DNA of 34,145 bases from Acholeplasmataceae bacterium (GCA_021736335.1 JAIPGC010000008.1:1-34145); one strand, 5' to 3'; counted from the first letter of the stretch, positions 8,035-17,297 are shown. Numbers and translations are program-made. Notes: generated by a model not told the origin, from the letters alone.

Positions 8035-8064
8035 GAATACAAAGAGATTAGTAGGAGGACCGCT

Positions 8065-9729
8065 ATGGCTAGATTGACACGTGAAAGCAGCGTTACAGTT
8101 GGAACAAAGGACTATAAAATCGATGAATTGTTGAAAACTATCATTTATTTGCCTGCAGATCAAGTTAAGACTTTTTTCATTGAAATTGGGTTAAAGGTTC
8201 CACGTGAATTAAGAATGTTTGTCCTCAGAGAAACACTTAGAGAAAAAGTTATTGAGACTAGAAAATCAAGATTGACACTTGCTGATGAACTCAATTATCG
8301 TCTTTCTTGGTACACAGAATTTACTGAAACACAATTAGAAAATCTACTTGTCTTTTTTGAAGATCCAAAAATCGAAAGAGAGTTTTTAGAAGATTTTTGG
8401 ACTGATCTTGTTGCCTACTTAGTTGAAAAAGAAGTTTCACCAAAACATTTAAAAACATTACTTGATGATAGTATCACTTTTGTTAAAAAGCATGGACTTG
8501 AATTACCGGATATGAAGACATACAATCGTGATTTAAGAGAAATCTTTTTCGATAGCTTTGGACGCATTGATGGTTTAGCACCTGCTAAATTTAGACCAGT
8601 ACTCTTTAAGAGTTCCACGTTATCAGAGATTAGAGATTTAGGAACTAAATATGAAGTTGACGTTCCTAGAAGATTAAAGAAAACCGAATTAGCTGATATC
8701 ATCATCAAGGAACTTAAAGATCGTGGACAACATACAGAAAAATTAGAAGGTGAAATCAGAGGCATGTCTGTTTTAGTCATGCAACGTTTTGCTATTGATC
8801 ATGATATTAAAGCTTCAACAGAGTTAAAGAAAGAAGAAATTATTGAGTATATTTTAGCCAATGCTAAAGAAACCAAAGAAACATACTTTGTTCCTGAATC
8901 ACAGGCAGATTATGATAAAGAAGTCGAAGAAGTAGCTGAACATCTTGAAGAAATTCAAGAACCAGAACCTGTTTACGATGAAATAATTGAAGAGGAACAA
9001 GTCAACATACCAGTTGCTGAAACTATTGTTGAAGAAGAACAAATTGAAGAAGTTGTAGAAGAAAAACAGGTTGAAGAAGAACCTGTTGAAGAAGAGGAAG
9101 AACCTGTTGAAGTAAAGGAACCTGTGAAACCAGTTGAACAAAAACCTCAAGTTCAGGTTGTTCAAAGTTCTTTTGATATGAGTGAACTTGTCAATGAAAT
9201 TAAAAAATTAAGAGAAACATTTGAAGTTGCTTTATTATCTCAAAAGGTTTTAAGTGCAGAAAAAGAAGAAGAAAGATCAAATGCTATACAAGTTACTAAT
9301 CCTAGATCTGAGATACCTGAAGTAAAACCTGTAATCATCAATTCAGCAGAATTCTATGGTGATGTTAAATCATTAAAGAAAGTTATCAAAAACGATGAAG
9401 CAACTGAAAGAGAAAAGTTTATTGAAGAAAAGAAGGCTGAGTCTTCAATTGGCACAGGAAAATCAGATGATGACATCGATGAGACTCCAGGAGAAATTCG
9501 TTTCCTAGGCAAGGTTGGTAAATTCTTATGGAAGATTTTGAAGAAACTACTTAAGTTTGCATTGATTCTTGGTGCAATCGCTGCAGTTCTTGTACTTCTA
9601 TTTGCAGTATTGACCTATTATGTTCCATCACTTACATTCTTAGATGGTGTCAAAGCTTGGTTAGACCAATTATTTGGATTATGGATGATTACTTGGTTAC
9701 ATAACACAATGGCAAGTCTTGGTATGTAA
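8065..9729 (+). CDS. Acidic C-terminally membrane-anchored protein with SAP/Rho-N-like repeats, unknown function
   Basis: 554 residues; I do not know a named family. Residues 1-270 are helical and soluble. Two segments resemble SAP/HeH/Rho-N helix-extended-helix units, 184-220 (STLSEIRDLGTKYEVDVPRR, then KKTELADIIIKEL) and 233-266 (MSVLVMQRFAIDHDIKAST, then LKKEEIIEYIL), a fold often used to bind nucleic acid. Residues 285-365 are a low-complexity linker of E, V and P with repeated EEPVEE units. Residues 368-400 may be a coiled coil. A basic stretch (480-498) precedes one membrane helix (about 498-520) and a final amphipathic tail. ATG 8065 is set by AGGAGG (8053-8058). It lies 26 bases upstream of mutS. 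A role tethering DNA or RNA to the membrane is inference. Confidence 0.75.
   Translation: MARLTRESSVTVGTKDYKIDELLKTIIYLPADQVKTFFIEIGLKVPRELRMFVLRETLREKVIETRKSRLTLADELNYRLSWYTEFTETQLENLLVFFEDPKIEREFLEDFWTDLVAYLVEKEVSPKHLKTLLDDSITFVKKHGLELPDMKTYNRDLREIFFDSFGRIDGLAPAKFRPVLFKSSTLSEIRDLGTKYEVDVPRRLKKTELADIIIKELKDRGQHTEKLEGEIRGMSVLVMQRFAIDHDIKASTELKKEEIIEYILANAKETKETYFVPESQADYDKEVEEVAEHLEEIQEPEPVYDEIIEEEQVNIPVAETIVEEEQIEEVVEEKQVEEEPVEEEEEPVEVKEPVKPVEQKPQVQVVQSSFDMSELVNEIKKLRETFEVALLSQKVLSAEKEEERSNAIQVTNPRSEIPEVKPVIINSAEFYGDVKSLKKVIKNDEATEREKFIEEKKAESSIGTGKSDDDIDETPGEIRFLGKVGKFLWKILKKLLKFALILGAIAAVLVLLFAVLTYYVPSLTFLDGVKAWLDQLFGLWMITWLHNTMASLGM
9020..9150 (+). repeat. Low-complexity acidic coding repeat
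   Basis: Imperfect direct repeats around GAAGAACCTGTTGAAG encode the E/V/P-rich linker of the gene at 8065. Repeated units of this kind can expand or contract. Confidence 0.5.
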
Positions 9730-9755
9730 TGATAAAAATAATTTAGGGGGCAACC

Positions 9756-12272
9756 ATGGATAAACTAAAATACACCCCAATGATGCAACAATATTTGGAA
9801 ATTAAAGAAGACTACGCAGATGCGATAGTCTTTTTTAGATTAGGTGATTTCTATGAAATGTTTTTTGATGATGCTATTTTAGCATCGAAAGTTTTAGAAA
9901 TCGCATTAACATCAAGAGATGCAGGGGCTAAGGTACCAATGTGTGGTGTTCCCTATCATGCTGTTAAACCATATGTTCAAAAGCTCATTGAAAAAGGATT
10001 TAAGATTGCAATTGTAGAGCAAACAACAGAACCTGGAAAAGGATTAGTTAAACGAGAAGTTATCAGATTGGTTACACCAGGAACTGTATTAGAAGATGGT
10101 ATTTTAGATGCTAGAACCAACAACTTTATTGCAAGTGTTCTTTTAACCGAAAAAGGATATGCACTCACTTATGTCGATATTTCGACAGGTGAATCCTTTA
10201 TGACTGATGGATTAGAAAAAAAACAAGTATTTGATTTGATTCAAAGTCTGGATATCAGAGAAGTTGTGTTGCCACTTCGATTCGATGAAGCATTTATTGA
10301 AAATCTTAAGGAAAATGATCGTTTGGTTTCATATAACGATGATTATCAGATTGTTGAGCAAAAATATACAAACCATTTAGAAAGAGATCAAAAGCGAGCA
10401 GCATCACATTTGCTCAATTATCTTGTTAATACACAAAAGCAAATGATTAATCATCTAATGCCTTTTAGAATCGTTGAGCGTATTGGCCATATGCATATTG
10501 ATTATCGTGTTAAAAAGCATTTGGAAATCGATGAATCACTTGTCAACCAATCACAAACAACACTGATTCACTGGATCAATGATTGTCAAACAGCGATGGG
10601 ATCTCGTATGCTTAAAGCGATGCTCAATCATCCATTATATGATGTCAAAGCTTTAAACGAACGCTATGATTTGATTGAAGCATTTAAACCTTATCAACCA
10701 AGAGAAAGAGTCATTGACCACTTAAGATATATCTATGATATTAATCGAATTGTAGGTCGAGTCGCTTTTAATACTGTCAATGCCAGAGATTTATATCAAT
10801 TAAAAGAAACTTTAAAGCAAATACCTGATTTGAAAGAAGCATTGAAGCTATATCAAAATCCAAAATTGAATGAAATGATAGAAAACATGAATGATCATCA
10901 TGAACTCTATCAACATTTGGAATCAGCTATTCATCCTGAGCCTCCGATTACTTTGAAAGACGGAGGTATCATCAAAGAAGGATTTGATGAAAAACTAGAT
11001 GAGCTTAGAAATATTGATTTACACGGACAACAATGGTTGACAGAGTTTGAATTATCTGAAAGAGAAAAAACAGGTATTAGGAACTTGCGTGTCGGATATA
11101 ATCGTGTTTTCGGATATTATATTGAGGTATCTAAAGGTAATTCCTCTTTGGTTAAAGATGAATTTCAATATGAAAGAAAACAAACTTTAGCTAATAGCGA
11201 ACGATATATCACACCATCTCTCAAAGCAAAAGAAGATGATTTGCTTCATGCTAAAGAAAGAAGCATGACCTTAGAATATGAACTATTCAAAGAGATCAGA
11301 ACAACCACTGAAGCATATACCTTCTCTTTGCAGGAATTATCAACTCAGATTGCTCAAATTGACGTTTTTCTTAATTTAGCAATCATCTCAGAAAAATATA
11401 ATTTCATTAGACCTGAGCTTCACAACAATAGAAATGTAGAAATATTAAAAGGTAGACACCCAGTAGTTGAACGATTCACAAAATTTGTAGCAAACGATGT
11501 CATCATGGATGAGGGTGAAATCTTTCTTATCACAGGACCTAATATGAGTGGTAAATCCACCTATATGCGGATGTTTGCTATTATAGTATATATGGCTCAA
11601 ATAGGTTGTTTTGTACCCGCTGAAAAAGCAGTTCTTCCAATATATGATGCTATATTTACTAGAATTGGTTCCTCAGATGATCTTAGTGGTGGAAAATCAA
11701 CCTTCATGGTTGAAATGGTTGAATCTAATGAAGCTCTGACAAAAGCAACTTCCAAAAGCTTAATCTTATTTGATGAAATTGGTAGAGGAACTGCTACATA
11801 TGATGGTATGGCGCTTGCTCAAGGTATGATTGAATACATTCATGAAAAAATTAAGGCACAAACGCTTTTTTCGACTCATTATCATGAGCTTACAGTATTA
11901 GAAAACAGTCTTCAAAGACTCACAAATTTGTGTGTTAAAGCCAAAGAAGAACATGATACGATGGTTTTTCTTCACCATGTTGAACGCGGAACAACAGATA
12001 AATCTTATGGTATCCAAGTTGCTTCTTTAGCTCATCTACCAAAAAGTTTGATCATTAGAAGCAAACAAATATTGGAAAAACTTGAACAAAAAGAAAATAA
12101 AGTCGTACTAGATTTGTTTAATTATGAAAAGTTTGAAGAAGAACACGATACAATGATTGATGCTGACAAAGTCGCTGTCTTAGATGAATTGGAAAAGATT
12201 AATCCGGACAACATGACACCAATTGAAGCATTATTACTCATCAAGCATTTACAATCCATTATTAAGAAATAG
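9756..12272 (+). CDS. mutS: DNA mismatch repair protein MutS
   Basis: 838 residues, normal for MutS (about 850). It recognises mismatches and small loops and recruits MutL. The N-terminal mismatch-reading motif is G30-D31-F32-Y33-E34, in which Phe wedges at the mispair and Glu contacts it. The connector and lever/clamp domains fill 130-560. The ATPase has Walker A GPNMSGKST (594-602), the run IFTRIGSSDDLSGGKSTFMVEM, Walker B ILFDEIGRGTA and the H-containing STHYHEL. A C-terminal helix-turn-helix dimer region closes the protein. The ribosome site is unusual, AGGGGG (9745-9750), 5 bases from ATG 9756. mutL follows 9 bases after the stop. MMR genes are missing from classical Mycoplasma, so their presence helps place the organism. 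Confidence 0.98.
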   Translation: MDKLKYTPMMQQYLEIKEDYADAIVFFRLGDFYEMFFDDAILASKVLEIALTSRDAGAKVPMCGVPYHAVKPYVQKLIEKGFKIAIVEQTTEPGKGLVKREVIRLVTPGTVLEDGILDARTNNFIASVLLTEKGYALTYVDISTGESFMTDGLEKKQVFDLIQSLDIREVVLPLRFDEAFIENLKENDRLVSYNDDYQIVEQKYTNHLERDQKRAASHLLNYLVNTQKQMINHLMPFRIVERIGHMHIDYRVKKHLEIDESLVNQSQTTLIHWINDCQTAMGSRMLKAMLNHPLYDVKALNERYDLIEAFKPYQPRERVIDHLRYIYDINRIVGRVAFNTVNARDLYQLKETLKQIPDLKEALKLYQNPKLNEMIENMNDHHELYQHLESAIHPEPPITLKDGGIIKEGFDEKLDELRNIDLHGQQWLTEFELSEREKTGIRNLRVGYNRVFGYYIEVSKGNSSLVKDEFQYERKQTLANSERYITPSLKAKEDDLLHAKERSMTLEYELFKEIRTTTEAYTFSLQELSTQIAQIDVFLNLAIISEKYNFIRPELHNNRNVEILKGRHPVVERFTKFVANDVIMDEGEIFLITGPNMSGKSTYMRMFAIIVYMAQIGCFVPAEKAVLPIYDAIFTRIGSSDDLSGGKSTFMVEMVESNEALTKATSKSLILFDEIGRGTATYDGMALAQGMIEYIHEKIKAQTLFSTHYHELTVLENSLQRLTNLCVKAKEEHDTMVFLHHVERGTTDKSYGIQVASLAHLPKSLIIRSKQILEKLEQKENKVVLDLFNYEKFEEEHDTMIDADKVAVLDELEKINPDNMTPIEALLLIKHLQSIIKK

Positions 12273-12281
12273 GTATAAATA

Positions 12282-13976
12282 ATGTCTATTATTCAACAGA
12301 TGAATAGCAAATTAGCCAATATGATTGCTGCAGGTGAAGTCGTAGATCGTCCTGCATCAGTGGTTAAAGAGCTCGTAGAAAATTCAATCGATGCCAAAGC
12401 AAGTATCATAACTGTTGAAGTTGTGGACATGGGCATGAAATCGATTATCATCACTGATAATGGTGTGGGTATGGATTTTTTGGATGCACATTTAGCATTT
12501 GATAGACATGCAACCAGTAAGATTATGAATGAAAGTGACTTAGGACACATAATGACACTTGGATTTAGAGGTGAAGCACTTGCTGCTATAGCATCAGTTT
12601 CCAAAGTCATTTTAAAAACAAGACAAAAGGATCAAGAAGGTATTGAGGTAACTTATCATGGTGGTGTTTTTGTCAAAGATGGGACATCTACTTTGAATCA
12701 AGGAACCATTGTTGAGGTCTACGACTTGTTTTACAATACACCAGCACGATTCAAATATATCAAATCAGATTTAGCTGAAAGACAGGCTATTATTGATATT
12801 TTTGATCGATTGGCACTGGCACATCCAGATATTAGATTTAATCTCATCATCGATAATAAAACCATCAAGTCAACCTATGGAACCAATGATTTTTTCAGTT
12901 TAATCGATCAAATCTATGGATCAAAAATGACTCATGGCATGACTGTATTTGAAGAAACCGTTCAAAAGGTACGAATCACAGGCTATCTTTTAAATCCTCA
13001 AATTTCAAGATCCAGAAAGAAAGATATATCTATTTTTGTCAATGGCAGATACATCAGAAACTATAAACTCATTCAAGCGGTCATTGATGGGTATCATAGC
13101 TTTATGATGGTGGGAAAATATCCGATTGCTCTCATTCATCTTGAGATTGATCCTTCTTTATTAGATGTCAATGTTCATCCACAAAAGTACGAAGTCAAAT
13201 TCGTTAATGAATCCATTTTAGCTTATTACATTGAAACTTATGTTAAGCAAGCATTATTAAAAAAGACACATCCGATACCAGAAACTTTAAATACAATTCG
13301 AAAAGAAGAAAAAGATATCTACACACCACTCAATATCAATTTTGGTGAAAAGATAATTAATGAACCTGAATCACTTAATCATTTAGAAAATAATCTAAAA
13401 GCAGAAAAACTCCCTGATTTGGAATATGTCGGTATTTTCTCAGGAACCTATATCCTATTTCAAAATCAAGATGGTCTTTATTTAATGGATCAACATGCAG
13501 CAGCAGAAAGAATAAGATATGAGCATTATTTTAAATCGCTTGCAAATCCTAATAAAGCTGTGAAACATCTCCTTTTTGCTCATCATCTTGAACTGACATC
13601 TGATGATCTTTTAGTCATTCAAAATCATCTTGAAAAACTCAATCATCTTGGTTTCTATTTCAATGAACAAAATGAGCTTGTGGGCTTACCTGTTTGGTTA
13701 AATGATTCAGAAATTGAATTGGCCATTGAAGCAATGGTTTCTATGCTCGTGGAAAAAGAAGCAATTGATTTATCCATATTAAGAGATAAACTTGCCAAAG
13801 ACATAAGCTGCAAAGGTGCAATCAAAGCGAATAAGTCATTAAGTTTGAGTGAAATCAATGCAATTGTAAAAAATCTTAGAACTTGTGAAAATCCATACAC
13901 ATGTCCTCATGGTAGACCAACTTTCATCAAACTATCACATTATGAGATTGAACGCATGTTTAAGCGGGTGGTTTAA
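12282..13976 (+). CDS. mutL: DNA mismatch repair endonuclease MutL
   Basis: 564 residues. The GHKL ATPase domain shows motif I with E29 and ENSIDAK, the ATP-lid motif DNGVGM (59-64), RHATSKI and GFRGEALAAI (94-103). The C-terminal dimerisation domain carries the endonuclease motif DQHA-x2-E-x4-E as D403-Q-H-A, E409 and E414, together with CKGAIKAN and CPHGRP that complete the zinc site, so this is a nicking-competent MutL of the Bacillus type rather than the E. coli type. The protein is somewhat shorter than B. subtilis MutL (627), mainly in the linker. Only AGGT precedes ATG 12282, suggesting coupling to mutS. The stop TAA shares its last base with the miaA start. Confidence 0.98.
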   Translation: MSIIQQMNSKLANMIAAGEVVDRPASVVKELVENSIDAKASIITVEVVDMGMKSIIITDNGVGMDFLDAHLAFDRHATSKIMNESDLGHIMTLGFRGEALAAIASVSKVILKTRQKDQEGIEVTYHGGVFVKDGTSTLNQGTIVEVYDLFYNTPARFKYIKSDLAERQAIIDIFDRLALAHPDIRFNLIIDNKTIKSTYGTNDFFSLIDQIYGSKMTHGMTVFEETVQKVRITGYLLNPQISRSRKKDISIFVNGRYIRNYKLIQAVIDGYHSFMMVGKYPIALIHLEIDPSLLDVNVHPQKYEVKFVNESILAYYIETYVKQALLKKTHPIPETLNTIRKEEKDIYTPLNINFGEKIINEPESLNHLENNLKAEKLPDLEYVGIFSGTYILFQNQDGLYLMDQHAAAERIRYEHYFKSLANPNKAVKHLLFAHHLELTSDDLLVIQNHLEKLNHLGFYFNEQNELVGLPVWLNDSEIELAIEAMVSMLVEKEAIDLSILRDKLAKDISCKGAIKANKSLSLSEINAIVKNLRTCENPYTCPHGRPTFIKLSHYEIERMFKRVV

Positions 13977-14848
13977 TGAAAAAAGTGATTGTGATTGTTG
14001 GACCCACTGGATCTGGAAAAACAAGTTTATCGATTAAATTAGCAAAACAATTTAATGCGGAAATCATCAATGCCGATTCGGTTCAGGTTTATCAAGGATT
14101 AAATATTGGTTCGGCTAAAATCAAAGAGGAAGAAAAACAAAACATCAAACATCATCTATTGGATGTTGTATCTTTAGAAGATGAGTACACAGTTTATCAC
14201 TTTCAAAAAGATGTAAGATCGTTAATTAATCAAATAGAAGTTCCTATGATTGTTGGGGGAACCGGATTATATATTCAAGCTGCCCTTTATGATTATGAAT
14301 TTATAGAAGCTAAAAGAGATGTTGATTTCGAGCAAAAACATGAGCATGAATCAAACGAATTAATTCATCAAAGACTCATTGAGCTAGACCCTGATATTAA
14401 GATTGACTTACAAAACAGAAGAAGACTTCTTAGAGCATATGAACAAGCACTTTTGGGAGAAAAGAGATCTGAAAAGAAGAAAAAAGATCAAATTTTATAT
14501 GATGCGTTAATCATATATTTAGATTTGGATAGAACAGTATTAGAAACTAAATTAATAGAAAGACTTGAAAGACAATTAAATGATGGATTTATCGATGAAG
14601 TAAAAAAACTAAAGGAACAAAACATTCATGTTCATGCGATTGGATATAAAGAGTTAAATCAATATTTAGAAGGTGATTATACGCTTCTTGAAGCTAAAGA
14701 GGCGATTATAAAATCTTCAAAAAGATTGGCAAAAAAACAAAAAACATGGTTTAAAAACCAAATGCACCCTTTAATGCTTGATGCATTAAGTGAAACATTG
14801 TATGAGGAGGCACAACTTGCCATTCAATCATTTCTAAAGGAGAAATAA
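13976..14848 (+). CDS. miaA: tRNA dimethylallyltransferase MiaA
   Basis: 290 residues, slightly short for MiaA (about 300-315). It transfers the dimethylallyl group from DMAPP to N6 of A37 in tRNAs reading UNN, producing the substrate for MiaB. It shows the P-loop GPTGSGKTSLS (8-18), the family motif INADSVQVYQGLNIGSAK, VGGTGLYIQA in the DMAPP site, and the C-terminal RLAKKQKTWFKNQ run that contacts tRNA. Start ATG 13976 overlaps the mutL stop by one base, so it belongs to the mutS-mutL transcript. B. subtilis also has miaA a short way downstream of mutSL. Confidence 0.97.
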   Translation: MKKVIVIVGPTGSGKTSLSIKLAKQFNAEIINADSVQVYQGLNIGSAKIKEEEKQNIKHHLLDVVSLEDEYTVYHFQKDVRSLINQIEVPMIVGGTGLYIQAALYDYEFIEAKRDVDFEQKHEHESNELIHQRLIELDPDIKIDLQNRRRLLRAYEQALLGEKRSEKKKKDQILYDALIIYLDLDRTVLETKLIERLERQLNDGFIDEVKKLKEQNIHVHAIGYKELNQYLEGDYTLLEAKEAIIKSSKRLAKKQKTWFKNQMHPLMLDALSETLYEEAQLAIQSFLKEK

Positions 14849-14849
14849 A

Positions 14850-15341
14850 ATGAGAATATTCTTAATTGGTATGCCTGGTTCAGGCAAAACAACCATTGCT
14901 AATCAATTAGCTAAAAAAATTGGATATACCTATGTCGATTTAGATGGTATGATTGAAAAGGATGCACATATGTTCATTGAGGAAATATTTGAGCGTTATG
15001 GAGAAAAGAAATTTAGGCAATTAGAGACTGATGCCATCATGAAATTACCAAAGGGAAACCTTGTTGTTGCTTGTGGTGGTGGCATAGTAACAGTCAAAGA
15101 GAATAAAGAACTTATGGATGGTATTAAATTCTATTTGGATACCGACATTGAGGTTATTAAAAAACGCTTAGAAACTGACTATCAACGTCCACTACTTAAA
15201 AAAACAACATTAGAACAATTATTTGATGACAGATATTTTCAATATCAAGATTTTGCCGACGCTGTCATATCAAATAATTATGATATTGAAACAACAGTTA
15301 AGGTCATAGAAAATTATTTAAGACATGAGGTAAATCAATGA
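14850..15341 (+). CDS. aroK: Shikimate kinase
   Basis: 163 residues, typical for AroK. It phosphorylates shikimate with ATP in the chorismate pathway. It has Walker A GMPGSGKTT (7-15), the shikimate-binding Asp in YVDLDGMIE, F-x-x-x-GE-xx-FR-xx-E (FERYGEKKFRQLE), the CGGGIV loop and lid arginine in YQRPLL. It starts 2 bases after the miaA stop with AAAGGAG just before; its own stop overlaps the aroQ start. No other shikimate gene except aroQ is in the window, so whether the whole pathway exists cannot be told here. Confidence 0.95.
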   Translation: MRIFLIGMPGSGKTTIANQLAKKIGYTYVDLDGMIEKDAHMFIEEIFERYGEKKFRQLETDAIMKLPKGNLVVACGGGIVTVKENKELMDGIKFYLDTDIEVIKKRLETDYQRPLLKKTTLEQLFDDRYFQYQDFADAVISNNYDIETTVKVIENYLRHEVNQ

Positions 15342-15769
15342 ATATTTTAGTCATTCACGGACCCAATTTGAATATGCTTGGTAGGAGAAATCCTGAGTTA
15401 TACGGGTCAATGACTCAAGATGAGCTTTTTGATGCACTTGATAGTCATTTTGATGATGTTGATTTTGTATTTTATCAATCCAATTATGAGGGTGAGTTGA
15501 TAGGTGTCATTCATAGCGTCATGAATGAAGATTATAATGCCTTAATCATTAACCCAGGTGCGCTCACGCATACGAGTATTGCCCTAAGAGATGCTCTTGA
15601 AATGTTAGAAATACCAAAAGTCGAAGTCCACTTGTCTAATATTGATCAAAGAGAAGCATATAGAAAAGTAGATTATATCAAAGAAGTTGTTGATGCATGT
15701 TTCATGGGAAAGAAATTGGATAGCTATATTGATGCTGTAGAATTTTTGCTCAATAAAACCGTTGTTTAA
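15338..15769 (+). CDS. aroQ: 3-dehydroquinate dehydratase, type II
   Basis: 143 residues, the size of a type II dehydroquinase, which forms a dodecamer and carries out trans-dehydration of 3-dehydroquinate. Recognisable are GPNLNMLGRRNPELYG (catalytic Arg and the lid Tyr), QSNYEGELI, INPGALTHTSIALRDAL, and VEVHLSNI with the catalytic His. Some consensus positions differ: INPGAY is INPGAL, and the usual S-N-x-H-A-R-E is S-N-I-D-Q-R-E; the key Tyr, His and Arg are retained. ATG overlaps the aroK stop by 4 bases. The neighbouring efp downstream repeats the aroQ (yqhS)-efp association of Bacillus. Confidence 0.94.
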   Translation: MNILVIHGPNLNMLGRRNPELYGSMTQDELFDALDSHFDDVDFVFYQSNYEGELIGVIHSVMNEDYNALIINPGALTHTSIALRDALEMLEIPKVEVHLSNIDQREAYRKVDYIKEVVDACFMGKKLDSYIDAVEFLLNKTVV

Positions 15770-15790
15770 TCCATTGGTTTCATGTATAAT
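15762..15790 (+). promoter_or_regulatory. Sigma-A promoter for efp
   Basis: TTGTTT (15762-15767), 17-base spacer, TATAAT (15785-15790). The -35 lies in the last codons of aroQ. AAGGAG (15810-15815) then serves ATG 15825. Confidence 0.7.
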
Positions 15791-15824
15791 AGAAACGGCA
15801 AAAAACTTGAAGGAGTAAAAATAT

Positions 15825-16388
15825 ATGATTAGTACAAATGAATTTAAAACAGGACAAACAATTGTCTACGACGGAAACATCTATTCAGTCATAGAATTTA
15901 TGCATGTAAAACCTGGTAAAGGCGCAGCTTTCGTTAGAACAAAGCTGAGAAATCTTAGAACTGGGTCAGTCACAGATTATACATTCAATGCAGGCACAAA
16001 AGTTGAACGTGCTCAAATTGATAAAAACATGATGCAATATCTATATGCTGATGGTGATAGACATATTTTCATGAACAATGAAACATATGAACAAATTGAG
16101 ATTCCAGCCAATCAAATTCAAAATGAACTTAAGTACATTTATGAAGGTGAATCTGTTGAAGTCATGTTCTACAACAACACAGAAATTTTAGGTGTATCAT
16201 TAACAGACAAGGTCGTATTGACAGTCGTTGAAACAGTACCTGGTGTTAAAGGAGACACAAAGACCAATGCACTCAAGGATGCGATTATGCAGACAGGGTT
16301 ATTGGTTAAAGTACCAATGTTTATTGAAGAAGGCGAAAAAATCATTGTTAATACCAATGATGGATCATACGTTTCAAGAGATAAATAA
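15825..16388 (+). CDS. efp: Translation elongation factor P
   Basis: 187 residues, the usual length. EF-P binds between the P and E sites and relieves stalling at polyproline. It has an N-terminal KOW-like domain and two OB domains. The loop [17 protein letters not shown] carries K32, the residue that is modified in B. subtilis EF-P (5-aminopentanol) rather than by EpmAB beta-lysylation. The C-terminal signature near [20 protein letters not shown] is intact. It has its own promoter and terminator, so it can be expressed apart from aroKQ. Confidence 0.98.
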   Translation: MISTNEFKTGQTIVYDGNIYSVIEFMHVKPGKGAAFVRTKLRNLRTGSVTDYTFNAGTKVERAQIDKNMMQYLYADGDRHIFMNNETYEQIEIPANQIQNELKYIYEGESVEVMFYNNTEILGVSLTDKVVLTVVETVPGVKGDTKTNALKDAIMQTGLLVKVPMFIEEGEKIIVNTNDGSYVSRDK

Positions 16389-16394
16389 TGAAAT

Positions 16395-16417
16395 CCGCGA
16401 GCAATCGTGGTTTTTTT
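16395..16417 (+). terminator. Terminator after efp
   Basis: CCGCGA (16395-16400), GCAA tetraloop, TCGTGG (16405-16410) with one G-T pair, then seven T. Confidence 0.85.
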
Positions 16418-16479
16418 ATGAATAGATGATTTATATTCATTATCATATATGATATCAGGTCTTATTTTTTTAAAAAATA

Positions 16480-16488
16480 TGCTATAAT
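16480..16488 (+). promoter_or_regulatory. Extended -10 promoter for rluB
   Basis: TGC-TATAAT (16480-16488), an extended -10 element; the -35 region is poor (TCTTAT). The transcript would have a leader of only about 10 bases before ATG 16505. Confidence 0.6.
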
Positions 16489-16504
16489 GTAACAGGTGAA
16501 GAAA

Positions 16505-17239
16505 ATGGAACGTTTGCAAAAAGTTTTGGCACATGCAAACATTGCTTCAAGACGCAAATCAGAGGAGATAATCCTTGAGGGACGTGTTAAAGTCAATGGG
16601 AATGTAGTGACCGAATTAGGATTTAAGGTTGAAAAAAACGACAAAATAGAAGTAGATGGAAAACCAATTGAGATGGCACAACATCTTTATTTTTTGTTAA
16701 ACAAACCTACAGGATACGTTTCAACAACATCTGATGATAAAAATAGAAAGACAGTTCTTGATTTATTGGATCCAGAATTGAAAGATATTCGCTTATATCC
16801 AGTTGGTAGACTTGATTTTGATACTGCAGGACTTTTACTACTTACCAATGATGGAGAATTTACGAATTTAATGACACATCCTGAGCATGAAATTGAAAAA
16901 GAATATCTTGTTCGTGTTGAAGGTATTGTCACTAGAAAAAAAATTGTTCAGCTTAGAAATGGTGTCGTGATTGATGATGGATACTTAGCAGTTCCAAAGG
17001 AAGTTCGCTTACTTGAGCTTGATAAAAACTTTAAAACAACATTGATTTCAATCACATTAGCTGAAGGTAAAAATAAGCAAGTTAGGAAAATGATGGATGC
17101 CATCGGACATCCAGTAAAAAAACTTACAAGAGTTAGATATGATTTTTTGACATTAGAAGGTGTGGAGAGAGGAACTTATCGGTTTCTTAAAATTCATGAA
17201 GTTAAAAAGTTATATGCACATTCACAGCCAAAAAAATAA
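16505..17239 (+). CDS. rluB: Ribosomal large-subunit pseudouridine synthase, RluB/RsuA family
   Basis: 244 residues. An N-terminal S4 RNA-binding domain (MERLQKVLAHANIASRRKSE onward, 1-60) precedes the RsuA-type catalytic domain with GRLDFDTAGLLLLTNDGEF, in which D104 is the catalytic aspartate. The motif KNKQVRKMMDAIGHPV completes the family signature. Members of this group make pseudouridine in 23S or 16S rRNA; RluB (position 2605 in E. coli) is the best match by length and by lack of other domains, but RsuA-type specificity is possible. I prefer ATG 16505 with AGGTGA (16494-16499) over GTG 16496, which overlaps that site. Confidence 0.92.
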   Translation: MERLQKVLAHANIASRRKSEEIILEGRVKVNGNVVTELGFKVEKNDKIEVDGKPIEMAQHLYFLLNKPTGYVSTTSDDKNRKTVLDLLDPELKDIRLYPVGRLDFDTAGLLLLTNDGEFTNLMTHPEHEIEKEYLVRVEGIVTRKKIVQLRNGVVIDDGYLAVPKEVRLLELDKNFKTTLISITLAEGKNKQVRKMMDAIGHPVKKLTRVRYDFLTLEGVERGTYRFLKIHEVKKLYAHSQPKK

Positions 17240-17244
17240 AATTT

Positions 17245-17258
17245 CACTATTTATAGTG
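17245..17258. repeat. Perfect 6-bp inverted repeat between rluB and cmk
   Basis: CACTAT-TT-ATAGTG (17245-17258). It has no T run, so it is a weak terminator at best. It lies in the -35 region of the cmk promoter and could be an operator. Not decided. Confidence 0.35.
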
Positions 17259-17266
17259 TAAAAGCA

Positions 17267-17275
17267 TGGTATAAT
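17267..17275 (+). promoter_or_regulatory. Extended -10 promoter for cmk
   Basis: TGG-TATAAT (17267-17275). The -35 is poor. ATG 17298 with GGAGG (17287-17291) follows. Confidence 0.6.
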
Positions 17276-17297
17276 TATTGTTGTACGGAGGAAAAAC

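Noticed and set aside
9020-9150. Direct repeats considered as a CRISPR or tandem non-coding array
   Set aside because: The units are short, imperfect, in frame and encode an acidic linker; there are no spacers.
8899-9165. Minus-strand frame rich in Asn, Phe and Leu
   Set aside because: It is the antisense of the E/V/P-rich linker repeat of the gene at 8065; composition follows from that repeat.
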